Origin: Struthio camelus
Taxonomy: Eukaryota > Chordata > Aves > Struthioniformes > Struthionidae
Length of the DNA stretch: 64,000 bases
Reading direction: 5' to 3'
Assembly: GCF_040807025.1 (NCBI RefSeq)
Contig: NC_090952.1
Location: forward strand, 3,860,001 to 3,924,000
This document shows, piece after piece, positions 42,831 through 52,290 of the stretch. How positions within the stretch are numbered: position 1 is the first letter of the stretch; each line of letters begins with the position of its first letter. Below the pieces are notes generated by a model. It saw nothing but the letters and a program-made list of their open reading frames with translations. It had not been told where the DNA came from and did not search any database. Made by a program: the position numbers and the translations under genes.

Positions 42831-42850
42831 TGCTTCTCCTCCCGGGAAGG

Positions 42851-43726
42851 TCATACCGGCTTATCCAGCGTCTTGGGGAAGGGTGTGCCACTGGAGGAGG
42901 AGATTTTTCTGCAGACTGTGTTGGTGTGGTTCTGGCAGCGGCAGCCAGGTCGTTTCAGGCCATCATAACCCCGCTGGCAAAGTTTGAGGCACCCCAGGGT
43001 AGGAAAGTAGCAGCAGAGGCAGGGCATGAGGAGAGAGAGGAAGCTCATGGCAGCCCAGCGGGCACAGCAGGATCCCGGCCCACAGGAGCAGGGGTCGTCA
43101 GCACAGGTATCCTCATCGTCAGTGGAGCAGTGGTAGAAGAGACCCTTGACGCAGCAAAGGCAAGTCCCATAATCGAGGAGGCTCTCTGGGGAGCAGAGGC
43201 AGCGCTGGTTGCAAAGCCAGCAGGAGGGTAGGCTGCGGGCAGCTGTGCAGCGGGCACATTTGCACCTCCCACACTCCTCGCAAATGAAGAGGTGCCCTGT
43301 GTGGAGGGTTGGCTTCTCCACCACCCCCTTCAGCGGCGATTCCTCTGGCTTCAGCTCACCAGCTCTGGGCTGCGTGCGGATGAGGGAGTGTCCAGAGTGG
43401 GAAGGTGTGAGGCTGCTCAGGAGCCGCTGGTCCGAGGCAGTGGTGCTTTGGGACACGGAGCTGGCCGTGCTGGAATGGCTCATGTGCTGCTGCAAAGGTG
43501 GCATCTGGTGCTGTTGGCTGTGGCTGCGGTGCAGGTCCTGGAAGGTGGAAGACAGCAGGCGGTCCTGAGACCACTCCTGCTTGTGTGGTGTCTGTGACAG
43601 GGATGGATTGGAGTGAGCTTGCTGGAAGCAAACAGCCGGTCTCTCCACGTAGTTGTTGCTGGCACGGATGGAGCGGATTTGGTCAATGGACAGGACCTGT
43701 TGGAAGTCCTCAGCAGGTGGGTCCAT
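42851..43726 (-). CDS. SPRY3: Sprouty homolog 3, intact single-exon CDS, 291 aa
   Basis: Sprouty proteins are membrane-associated feedback inhibitors of receptor tyrosine kinase (FGF, neurotrophin) to Ras/ERK signalling. The N-terminal half has the Sprouty tyrosine motif NNYVERP (Tyr26), the site that in SPRY1/2 is phosphorylated and binds Cbl/Grb2. A Ser/Thr-rich SPRY3 segment follows at residues 83-98 and leads into ASDQRLL. The C-terminal Sprouty domain (about 149-272) holds 26 cysteines, including CEECGRCKC, LPSCWLCNQRCLC, YGTCLCCVKG, a hydrophobic segment at 227-242 and RPGCRC. Length is close to human SPRY3 (288 aa), and the start MDPPAEDFQQ aligns with human MDAAVTDDFQQ. SPRY3 is chosen over SPRY1/2/4 because of the ERPAVCFQQA-like region, STTASDQRLL and CSTDDED. 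The chosen ATG has a strong context (A at -3, G at +4). An in-frame ATG 45 nt upstream would add 15 residues that I do not recognise from the family. No break is seen. Confidence 0.97.
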   Translation of the reverse strand: MDPPAEDFQQVLSIDQIRSIRASNNYVERPAVCFQQAHSNPSLSQTPHKQEWSQDRLLSSTFQDLHRSHSQQHQMPPLQQHMSHSSTASSVSQSTTASDQRLLSSLTPSHSGHSLIRTQPRAGELKPEESPLKGVVEKPTLHTGHLFICEECGRCKCARCTAARSLPSCWLCNQRCLCSPESLLDYGTCLCCVKGLFYHCSTDDEDTCADDPCSCGPGSCCARWAAMSFLSLLMPCLCCYFPTLGCLKLCQRGYDGLKRPGCRCQNHTNTVCRKISSSSGTPFPKTLDKPV

Positions 43727-43809
43727 TGTCTCGTCACAACTGAGTTCAGCCGCACTGGAAGAAAGCTGCATTTCCAGGAGTAAGGAGACTCTGTGGCATC
43801 AGGGCACAT
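43727..43809 (-). other. SPRY3: SPRY3 5' UTR part of coding exon, with candidate 3' splice sites
   Basis: Reading the minus strand upstream of the ATG, there are two good acceptors. One is a TTTTTAG after a pyrimidine-rich run, with the AG at 43811-43810 and the exon from 43809. The other is CCACAG, with the AG at 43792-43791 and the exon from 43790. If the first is used, the exon opens with an out-of-frame ATG at 43809 whose reading frame runs 109 codons across the SPRY3 start. If the second is used, that upstream ORF is removed, but an in-frame upstream ATG at 43771 is kept. Mammalian SPRY3 has non-coding 5' sequence spliced to a single coding exon, which fits. The precise exon boundary is inferred. 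Confidence 0.5.
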
Positions 43810-46800
43810 CTAAAAATCCTAAAGGATGAGGCAGGAAGACAGAGAAAGCATTTGTTACTATTTGATCCATCCATACAAATCAGGAAGTGAAGGTTGCCTG
43901 GAGAGCTACTCCAAGCAGCTAACAAGGTTAGTTATTTCCAGTAGCCATATTCAAGGTACTTCTGAGCCTGAAAAGACTTTGGCTGGTCATTTCCAAAAGA
44001 CAAAGTCCATAAGATCTGTCCCTTGAAACAGGTGGACACAGCATCTCCCTGTGTTGTTGAGCTTTACATGTCCCTCCACAGAAGGCTTTCCTAGCTTCTT
44101 TCAAGCACTGATGGGACTTGTCTGACCACCTTCCCTCTCTTTCCTTATGGGAAGTGCCAGCCCTCTCTAGAGGAAGGGAAACTTGAGGCTGTGACTTATC
44201 CAGAGTTCAGCGACAGAGTCAGGAACAGGATATCCCCCAGAGCAGGAGGGAGGCTTCCCAACGCACCCAGTACAGGCCCCTAGTGCCATACACTATATTT
44301 GCCGGGGCTGAATTTCAGGGACATGGGGAAGGAGGTGAACATTTAATTTCAGGCAGCATCAGCAACAAACCACAACTAATAAGATGTGTGTTTGGCCGAG
44401 AACAGGCCCACAGATCTCCATCTCTGAGTCCTGGCAATTTCCACTGCAGTACCCAGGGTTTTCCCACTCGCAATCTAGTGACAGCCCAGGAGCCAATTTA
44501 CCCCCTTCACAAACACTCTGAGAAAGGCAGGTTTCTTTTTAACCCCAACATAAATACATGGTGAAGCAAGGAAAGCAGATTTAGCAGCAGGCAAGCCCTG
44601 TATTGCTTCTTGCACAGAGGTTGCCATGATGTTTGCTTTTGTTGTTTTCAGGAAATGGGACTTCCTGAGTCGACAGCACTGGGAACAGTGACCACTTTTT
44701 CAGGAGTGGAGGTTAGCACCCTTGGAGGGCCGTGAGCTAGTGCAGGGAGGAGTCCCTGTGTCCAGCCACTCTTTTGGCAGACGACCACCAGCAGGCTTAA
44801 CCTCACAGCATCAGCAACACTGCCAAAACCTCGGGCCTTCAGACCTTGCCACCGGAGTCTGAGTGAAACCTCTGTGGGGCTGGCCCTAGGTGAGGAAAGG
44901 AGGATCACAGGACTGGATCTGTCTGCCTCTCCACAGTGGATCCAGATCTGAGCCCTTATGAGGGAAGAGGAGAGAGAAACTTCCCACTTCAGCTACATGC
45001 AAAATGAAGCTATGAATAGTAGCATAGAAGCACACAGAGAATGGAAGCCATTAGTTTCATGCCAGACACCAGCAATGTAGCTGGGAAGAGTTTTTCCCCA
45101 GCATTTCGAGCCCTGATTTCAATATGGGGTACATATCTTTTGTGGACAGCCAACTTTCTCAGGACAAAGCCATTCTCCTCCAGCAGATCAGATGTGTGAT
45201 CCATAAGTGATTCAGCTATTGTCACATTGCCCAGGCCCACAGGAAGAATCTGTTTCAATAAGAAGCTCCACACCATCATTATACATGGTCAGCAGGCCAG
45301 GTGGCCAGCAGTGGCAGAGGCTTTCAAGTAGGTGAGGGGCCACAGGTAGAATCTGCTCATGCAGCAAAGAGAGGCAGAGGGAAGATTGATTTTCATTAGC
45401 TAGGCTGACCTTGAAGAGCAGGGTAAAGCAAAGGCAACTTATTTTGACTGTTAAAGCAAGATCTGACCTGTCCCATCCCCCTCCTCAGAAAGAACAGGCA
45501 ACTGATCTGATCATATTTGACTTTTTCTTTGCATGGGGCCCACCTGCCTCCCCCTCCAAGTGATCGCAAGAGAGATGCTTACCCCATCCAAGAAGACACA
45601 GGCAATGAATACGTTGTTCTCCCAGTGTGCCCATGACTGGCTTGGGAACCAATTTATTTAACAGAAACAGCAAGGTGAGCTAGGAAGGCACAGGTGTCCA
45701 AGACAAGCTTTTTTGAGAACATTGCTGGGATGGGAACGGGCCGCAGAGGAAAGCACGCTCTCGTCAGCAGTTACCTGCAGGCCCTGAGCTCCACATACAG
45801 AAAGCTCTTACAAAAGCACAGACTGGTGAACTAGAGTCCTCTGGACCCCTGAAGAGATATAACATGTACCTGCAGCTAGGGCAGAAAGCCAGGGAGCAAC
45901 CTCAGTGGGCTCCCATGTCTCACAGGACCCAGATCCCATTTATCAATTCTAGGGGAGGATGCCGATTTACACTCACTGTGGTAGGAGCTTCTCATATCTG
46001 GGTTTCTGTCCCCTCTAACCTGTTCTTTGGGAGTTGGCAGCGCACAGACTTTTGGACTCTGCCAACGAGACTTGGGGCTCTGGGAAAGTTCCCACGTGGG
46101 GCCTGAACATAGTTGCGACCCAAAGGGAGAGACCTGGACAGCAGAGGGTACCACTGCAATGGAGTCAGTGGAATTTGGAGGTTAAGCGCATCCAAAGGGC
46201 GGGCCCAGTACAGCTATACCCACCACTCTGTGCAAGACTAGGACAAGGCACTCAGGAGAGACAGAGAGACCTGTGAGATCAGACCATGCTCAGGTGGTAG
46301 CAATGGGACCTGGGACACTGGGATGAGTGAGGTCCTAGGGACAGCAGGCAGATGGAGGAGCTGGGAATCAGGCCATGAAGTACGTTGCAACATGCACACT
46401 TAGGATTTGAGATCTAGCTTTGGACCCAGCATCCTGGGCAAGAAAGCCCACTCCAGAGGACTGAACTAGGACCTATGTGCTCCTAAACCCACAATCCCCA
46501 GACATAGGGCTCAGGCTCCAACGCAGACTCACTGGCCAGGGGGCAAAGATGCCCCTCTGGGACCTGAGCGGATGTTAGCCAGTGTGGTCACCAGGAGGCG
46601 GAGGATCTGGCAAGCGCTGGGAGCACTGAGACCCAGGCAGCCCAGCAGGATGGAGGAGAAGGGGGACTGAATGACCAGAGCCATCCACAGGTAAAAGTGC
46701 GTGGAAGAGCCAGCTTCAAGCATAGGTAGCGGGACCAGTGCGCAGGGGGCCAGGGCCTGGCACCAGGACTGGGCTGGCTCTGCCCGTGCCCGCCACCGTG

Positions 46801-47039
46801 CCCGTGCCTTCCTCCCACACCCAGCCCGCCCTGCTCGAGCCGGGTCGCGACGCCATCCGGCACAAGCGAGCCCGACCCCGGGGCTGCCGCCAGTCCCTTC
46901 CCCCGGGCTGTCCATCCGTCCGTCCTCAAGCCACACTGGTGGCCACACTGGCCTCGCCGCCTGGCTGCTCTCTCCCCGCCTACCTGGCCGAGATGCTGCC
47001 GGGAGCCTTCCAGGGGGGACCGGGGCAGTGTGTCCCCAG

Positions 47040-47065
47040 CCTCCTCCTCCTCCTCCTCCTCCTCA
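47040..47065. repeat. (CTC)n trinucleotide tract
   Basis: About eight CTC units on plus (GAG on the SPRY3 sense strand) in the GC-rich part of intron 1. Confidence 0.85.
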
Positions 47066-47484
47066 CACCCTCCCAGCAAGGCAGGCATGCCAGCCCCGGA
47101 AACTGGGCGAGCTTTATGGCCGGCAGCAGCACCAAACATATAAAGTTTGTGTGATAATGGGCCAGAGGAGGGATCGTAAAAGCAAATGATTTACAGGCGC
47201 GTTCTGCGCTGGAGGTGGCTGTGAGCCGGGAGCGGTCTTCATAGAGTGTACAGGTGGGAGAAAAGGGCTTTTCGCCTGCGATCCCCTCGGAGGGGCACCC
47301 CCCCCCCCCATCACCCCCAGCACCTTGCCCTGCTCTCCCCGGCTGCCGGTGGCTGGAGCAGCCCCAGCCTCTCTCCGGGCTGCGCTGCCGGTCGCGGAGG
47401 ACGGGCGTCTCTGGGGTGCAGGCGGGAGGGGACAGTGGGATGGAGCCGCAGAGGAAGCCTGATACTCCAGCCCAGCTCTGCCTG

Positions 47485-48160
47485 CAGCCCACGCGTGGTC
47501 CTGATTCCCCAGCTTTCCGTGCACACAGCCCACCCGTGTCCAGATCCGCTCTCGGCAGCCCCCAGCCCCGCAGTTCACCCAGCCCACGTGTGTCCAGGAT
47601 CGCTAGCGCCGACGCACGCACCGACCACGCGTGACTAGTGGCCGGGGCCGGATCTGGAGGTTCCTAGCCCTGCCGACCACATAGCCCACGTGTGTCGCGG
47701 ATCCCCAGCCCCACCGCACACACAGCCCTCATACGGCCCGGATTTGGCCCCAAGCCCTGCCATGCACCCAGCCCGTTCGTGTCCAGAGCCCTCTAGCCCC
47801 ACTGCACACACAGCCCACGCGTGGCTCGGATCTGGCCCACAGCCGTGCCGTGCACACAGCCCACGTGGGGCCTGGATGCGGCCCCCAGCCCCTCCGTGCA
47901 CATAGCCCACGCGTGTCCAGGACCTCCCAGCCCCCCACCGCGTTCACAGTCCAGGCGTGTCCCCGATGCCCCGGTACTGCAGTGCACGCATCTCACGCGT
48001 GTCCAAAAGCCCCCTCTCCGACCACGCACGGAGCCCACGCGTGTCCAGGACCCGCAGTCCCGCGGCGCACACAATGCCCCGCACGGCCAGGTCCCCCGGT
48101 GCCGCCGCACACAGAGCCCGCGCGCGTCCCAGCCACGCAGTCCCACGCGTGCCCCCCATC
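47485..48160. repeat. CpG-rich minisatellite, about 43-bp period, about 16 degenerate copies
   Basis: A recurring unit is anchored on AGCCCACGCGTGTCCAGG followed by CCCAGCCCC and then GCACACAC. The core hexamer (ACGCGT or a close variant) falls at 47491, 47532, 47586, 47627, 47688, about 47731, 47775, 47817, 47863, 47909, 47953, 47995, 48037, about 48080, about 48122 and 48145. Most spacings are 41-46 nt, with 54, 61 and 23 as exceptions. The SPRY3 sense strand is G-rich. It creates long spurious ORFs on both strands with cycling frames, as expected when the period is not a multiple of three. Confidence 0.9.
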
Positions 48161-48214
48161 CGGTCCGCGGCCCCCTCTCCGCCCGGCCGCCCCGGCCGCG
48201 TCGGGCGAACTCAC

Positions 48215-48215
48215 C

Positions 48216-48249
<34 letters not shown>

Positions 48250-48560
48250 TCCATCCGCCCGGGGCCAGCAGGACGCCGCGGGCGCGGGGCGCGGACGCAG
48301 CCCGGCCCCGGCGCTGGGGGGGCTGCCTAGGGGCCGGCGGCCGGCATGGGTGCGCGGCGCCGCCCGCTCGCCCTGCCCCTCAGCCGGGCCGTGCGCGGGG
48401 CCCGGGGGCCGGGGCCGAGCCGCCCGCGGGGGCAGCGAGGCAGAGCCCGGGAGGGCTGCCCAGCTCCGGTTTGTGAATGCAGGCTCGTCCCTGGCGCTCC
48501 TTGTGAATGGGGGCAGCGTGGAGGATGGGAGGGAGGGAGGGATTTATTGCTGCCCGTTAG
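48215..48560 (-). other. SPRY3: Candidate non-coding first exon of SPRY3
   Basis: The minus strand contains a strong 5' splice site, GCG followed by GTGAGT, directly after a (CGG)10 tract in the most GC-rich part of the window. Upstream (48250-48560) is dense in CpG and GGGCGG-like motifs, as in vertebrate CpG-island first exons. No coding ORF reads through to the acceptor in frame, in line with a non-coding exon. The upstream boundary (TSS) cannot be placed from sequence, so the start of the exon is a guess. Confidence 0.45.
48218..48247 (-). repeat. (CGG)10 trinucleotide repeat at SPRY3 exon 1/donor
   Basis: Ten uninterrupted GCC units on the plus strand, which is CGG/GGC on the SPRY3 sense strand. 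The tract ends 3 nt before the inferred exon-intron boundary. CGG tracts in 5' UTRs can expand and affect expression (FMR1 is the known case). Whether it is transcribed here depends on the inferred exon. Confidence 0.9.
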
Positions 48561-48752
48561 CATCTCTCTCTCCCTCTCTCTGCCGCTTGCCTTCCCGGAG
48601 CTGTAGCTCTTAATGCTTACCTAAGTGGCGTCATCCAGCTGAAATTGAATCGGCCCATTAGCAGTCCCCATAGAGCCCTGTGCATCCGCTCCCCAGATAA
48701 TGACTGCAACAGAGCCGAGAGCAGCGCCGAGGCTGCAGGATGCAGGAGGCAC

Positions 48753-48760
48753 TATTTAAA
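48753..48760 (-). promoter_or_regulatory. TATA-like AT box upstream of the CpG island
   Basis: TTTAAATA on the minus strand (TATTTAAA on plus) stands alone in GC-rich sequence at the upstream edge of the island. It could position a transcript starting about 30 nt downstream on either strand. CpG-island promoters often lack TATA boxes, so this is tentative. Confidence 0.25.
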
Positions 48761-49039
48761 CGTTTCCGTCTGCCTCGGGCTCTGCTCCCCCCCGTGCCCA
48801 CCATGACAGCCCGCCCTGGGACCCCACCGCCCGCTGCATCGCAGCCTTCCCCGGCCCTCGGGGACATCCATCGTGCCTGGCCACGCTGCCTGCTGCCGGC
48901 CCCAGGTGCAGGGCCCGCGCTGCTTCCGCATCGCTGGCCCCACAGGTATAATCTGATCCCATTGGTGCAAATGGGTTCAGTTCGGTCTGTCACCGTGTGC
49001 AAGTTGTGTCAGAAGAGCATCGGATTTGGCCGCCAAGTC

Positions 49040-49125
49040 TAGGTCTAGTATCGACTATCAACCTGCCCTGTCACCTTGCACAAATCATTTAATCTCCCTG
49101 CTGTAAAATGGGCAGAGACACACCT
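49040..49125 (+). mobile_element. MIR/CORE-SINE relic upstream of the SPRY3 promoter
   Basis: CTGTCACCTTGCACAAATCA followed by TTTAATCTCCCTGCTGTAAA and ATGGG follows the MIR consensus (TGTGACCTTGGGCAAGTCAC, then CTGTAAAATGGG). It is an ancient fragment less than 1 kb upstream of the inferred first exon. Confidence 0.65.
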
Positions 49126-51721
49126 TCTGCCATTTCACACCTCTGTCCAGCTTGCCTCTTCCTGGGAGATCTTAGGAAACGTCTGGATGTCATCTGCTTT
49201 TTATAATACCAAAAAGTCCAAACTAATCTGAAACTCTGGGGCTCCTGTAACAGATGCTTGGAGCAGAGAGGCTGGAAAGGGGCTCTGCACTTTTCTGTAC
49301 CGAAATCACCAGACTGGCAATACACACACGGAGCTAATCCACACGCTCCCCATTCTGCCGGAAACCAGAAACTCAGGCTCAAGGCTGGAACAGCACCTAG
49401 ACCATCCATCCCTCTAACATCTCCCGTGTCCCGTGCAACGCTAGAATCACTGTGCGCTCCCTCCTTGTGCTGCTTTCTCTAGGCAACAGCAGATCTGCTC
49501 CGGAGCACTGAGAACCCTTGTGATACTCCCTCGGCCTCATCTTAAACAAAGTGGAACCCAGATTAATAAGCCCAAAGACACATGACCTCTCTTTGCTGAC
49601 ACTGGATGTGTGCTATGGAGCCTGCGGGAGCTGCCAGCCTCACCTCACTCCTCCTCTCGATCCCTCCGGAGTTCGTCACCCATTCTTTCCTGCAGCATTT
49701 GCTGGATGATCAAAGCAACGTTATCAGCTTGGGGGAGGGTGGTGGTGGTGGTGGGGGGAAGGCTGAGAGCCAGTCTCTGAGAAGTTAGACTGAAGCCACC
49801 AAGCCCTCAAACATCCCAGCCAAGCAGCTATCCACATGGGAACAGCTTGCAGCCACTTTCTCCCCAGGCTGGATTGGAAACGTGCTACGGAAAAGCTCCA
49901 CAGAGCCTTGCCAATCTGCTGAGCCACCCATTCCCTCTTAAACAGACCCCATTTCGACTTTCCCTTTCTCCAGGCACTCCCCCCAGGGCAGGTTGCTGTC
50001 CGATGTCCAGGCTTTGCGTGGGCGTTCGCATTCCTGTCATTCGCTGCCGATGTGGTGAGGACATAACGTGCCAGGGCAGTGCAGAGCATGGGGGTCTGGG
50101 TGCGTGAGGGCAGGCAGAAAAGGGAATAGAAGGAGCCCGAATAAGGGGGATGAAACCAGCTCTACTGCTTGCTGCCCTAACTGATAGGCATAAACCAGTT
50201 TGATCCCACTGACCTCAGGGGCTCCCTTCCGGTTCATGCCATCAGCAGATCTGGAGTCCTCTCCAGCAGTGAGCAGTGACTCTATTCCCTTCCCTCAGGC
50301 TATCAGCATGGAAGGAACAACCCCAGCTTCTAGCCAGCATTGTCCAGCTCAGCCTTTCTAAGCTCAATTTAGGTATTTCTACACCTTCAAGGGAACCCTC
50401 CAGAGATGTGCTCGAAGGGTTTTCTTCCAGAGGCACTAGCTCCTGGCAGCAGCCCTCAGCTTAGGATACAGCTCAGAGCCATCCAGCCTTAACTCTGCAC
50501 CTCTCTGTGCTCTGATCAGCCCCTCCTCTTCTCCACCAAAATGCACATCGCTTTGAGCTGGGTTTTTTTAAAGGCACAGAAAGGAATTAGTTGCCCAGTT
50601 CCTAGCTGCTGCCAGCTGGCTATGAGCACCTGACTCCTAAAAGCACATGCGAGTCCTCCGTTTCTCTCAGCCAAAATCTATCACTCCCACCTTGAGGTAC
50701 CGGTGATTCAGACTTCCCTCCGCTGGTTCACAGCATCTCTACTGCAGCCTGCTTTGCGCTCAGCTAAGGCTGCTTTACTCCTCGCGCTCCCGACGAGGGA
50801 GGGCCAAAAGGCATGAATGCACAGATACCGAGACAAGTGGGAGGGTGAGAAGAGAAGGGAGAATAGCAACCTCCTGGTGAGTTATTGACCGCAGCATCTC
50901 TGAAGAGGAAGGCTGGGAACCAGAATGAATTTGCAAAGCAGAAATGTTTAAAGACACTGTCAAAGGAAGGGTCTGGGACAGAGCCTCCAGCAGTTTTTAT
51001 GATTTTTTTGCTACAGGAAAATGGATCTGGTCCCTCAACCCTGCAGCAACATCAATATGAGCCATACTGGAGGATGGTGTGAGACTCCTAAGATAATACC
51101 TCCCTTCTCTCCCCATACGTGGTTTCTGGTAGCGAGTGCCTGCCCCAGAACAAGGGGTTTGACATCCCTCCTGCAGTGCTATCCTGACAGCTCACACTGT
51201 CCCCAGTGTCGCTGCTATTTCTGTTAGTCCTCAGCCGCTACCTGTGACAACTAGCTCAAGTCTGATCACAGCTCCTGTTAACTGGCATTTTGGATTGGTT
51301 TTACTCCTCCTCTCACTTTGAATCTGCCACCTTTTAATCCCTGGAACACCCTTAGGGTCCTGTCCTAAGAGATGGGGACAGAGGCAGCTCCCAGGAGCCC
51401 CATTCTCTGCTCTGACTTTAGAGGCTTTCAGCATGTCGCCTCCCATGACAGCTGATGCCACCAAGGACCTGGACAATGAGACATATTTCTGTGAGAAGCA
51501 CTTTTCTTGTTGCTAACACCAACTGAATGCGCTCTGAGAGTCTTAGTCACCTGTTGCAGATATCCACTCTGGGGGAGCCCTCATCCTCGTCATTCTCAGT
51601 AAATCACTCATAATTTCTCATTGTTTTCCCTTTCTACTTCTCCTGCAGATCCCCAACATCACAAAAAGGTGGGGAGTTAATTGTCTTCCTTCCCCTCCTC
51701 AAAAAAGTGTTTCCAGAGATA

Positions 51722-51750
51722 TACACGCGCACGCACACACACACACACAA
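51722..51750. repeat. (CA)n microsatellite
   Basis: About 13 CA/CG dinucleotides, with the first units carrying CG. Confidence 0.95.
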
Positions 51751-52149
51751 ACGTTAACACAAACAAAATAGCTAAATCTGGAGCCTGAAGTACTTAGTTA
51801 CAAATTTCCATTTTAAAATAACAAGGATAGCCTGGCGCTCTTTGCTAGACACGCTGTCCATCCACCTCCAAGTCTAACCATCTCTGATTCTGCCTTTGCA
51901 GACAGTCTAACAATTAACCACTGTGAATCAGTCCGGAAGCAGGCGGTGGAGAGGAGTATATCCCAGAGCAAGGCTGAAGATGTCTGATCTTTCCTGATGC
52001 TATTAGCCAAGTTCGGGCACAGGGGGAGGGAAAATTCATCTTCAGTTAAAGACGATGCAAGAGAAAAAAGGGGGATAAAGAGAACATATGATTCCCCTGA
52101 TTAAATCAGCCAGAATCAATGAGGTGCTGGTGCCGTCTAATTTTTAGAT

Positions 52150-52290
52150 TCACAGATTTTAGGGCCAGAAGGGACCATGATGTTCATCTAGCCTGACAGT
52201 CTGTATTATGTAAAAGCCACTTGAAGCCAGACAGTGCCACTAGCTTTTTAGAAGCAACAGCAAGCACTGGCGAAGTTATTAAAAGACTGT
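52150..52290 (-). mobile_element. CR1 LINE 3' end, antisense
   Basis: The motif TTCACAGATTTTAGGGCCAG followed by AAGGGACCATGATG and CATCTAGCCTGAC is the reverse complement of the 3' terminus of non-avian sauropsid CR1 elements. This wording is frequent in turtle and crocodilian DNA and is a main reason for the host assignment. Only the last 100-150 bp are recognisable. Confidence 0.75.

Larger units (their letters stand above)
36280..42850 (-). other. SPRY3: Inferred long 3' UTR of SPRY3 (about 6.6 kb)
   Basis: From the stop codon down to about 36280 I see no other gene. The end has the composition of a vertebrate 3' UTR terminus. On the minus strand there is an AT-rich stretch at 36420-36560 with two UAUUUAUUU-type AU-rich elements (36480-36471 and 36437-36426), followed by AATAAA at 36303-36298. 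A Pumilio-type UGUAUAUA element lies at 40904-40897 in another AT-rich patch (40850-40930). An alternative AATAAA at 37406-37401, with downstream T/GT-rich sequence, could give a shorter UTR. A CT-rich tract (GGA-rich on the plus strand, 42775-42830) lies just after the stop. Human SPRY3 also has a multi-kilobase 3' UTR, to my knowledge. The C12/A-rich run at 38000-38045 lies inside. The extent is inferred, since no transcript data are available. Confidence 0.55.
43810..48214 (-). other. SPRY3: Inferred SPRY3 intron 1 (about 4.4 kb)
   Basis: Bounded by the donor GT at 48214-48213 (exon ...GCG, then GTGAGT) and the acceptor AG at 43811-43810 (or 43792-43791) on the minus strand. The stretch 43.9-46.5 kb is ordinary unique sequence with no coding signal that I recognise. 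From 46.7 kb it becomes GC-rich, with a (CTC)n tract, a C12 run and the minisatellite next to exon 1. Donor and acceptor are consensus matches only. Confidence 0.55.
46780..48700. promoter_or_regulatory. SPRY3: CpG island / SPRY3 promoter region
   Basis: This is the only strongly CpG-dense region of the window, most intense at 47.48-48.46 kb. On the minus strand, sequence just upstream of the candidate first exon includes a CRE/ATF half-site TGACGCCA (about 48633-48626), an AT-rich TTTAAATA box (48760-48753) and pyrimidine-rich runs (48565-48590 on the plus strand). It lies 5' of SPRY3 and ends at a consensus donor. Part of its CpG content comes from the minisatellite, so the promoter proper is probably 48.16-48.7 kb. 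Confidence 0.65.

Noticed and set aside
43771..43771. Upstream in-frame ATG extending SPRY3 by 15 residues
   Set aside because: The extension has no counterpart in known SPRY3. The downstream ATG has the better context and aligns with the mammalian start. It also lies close to the inferred splice acceptor.
47254..48613. Long overlapping ORFs (120-218 codons) on both strands through the CpG island
   Set aside because: They come from GC-rich sequence depleted of stop codons and from the 43-bp minisatellite read in rotating frames. There is no protein domain, and they overlap each other.
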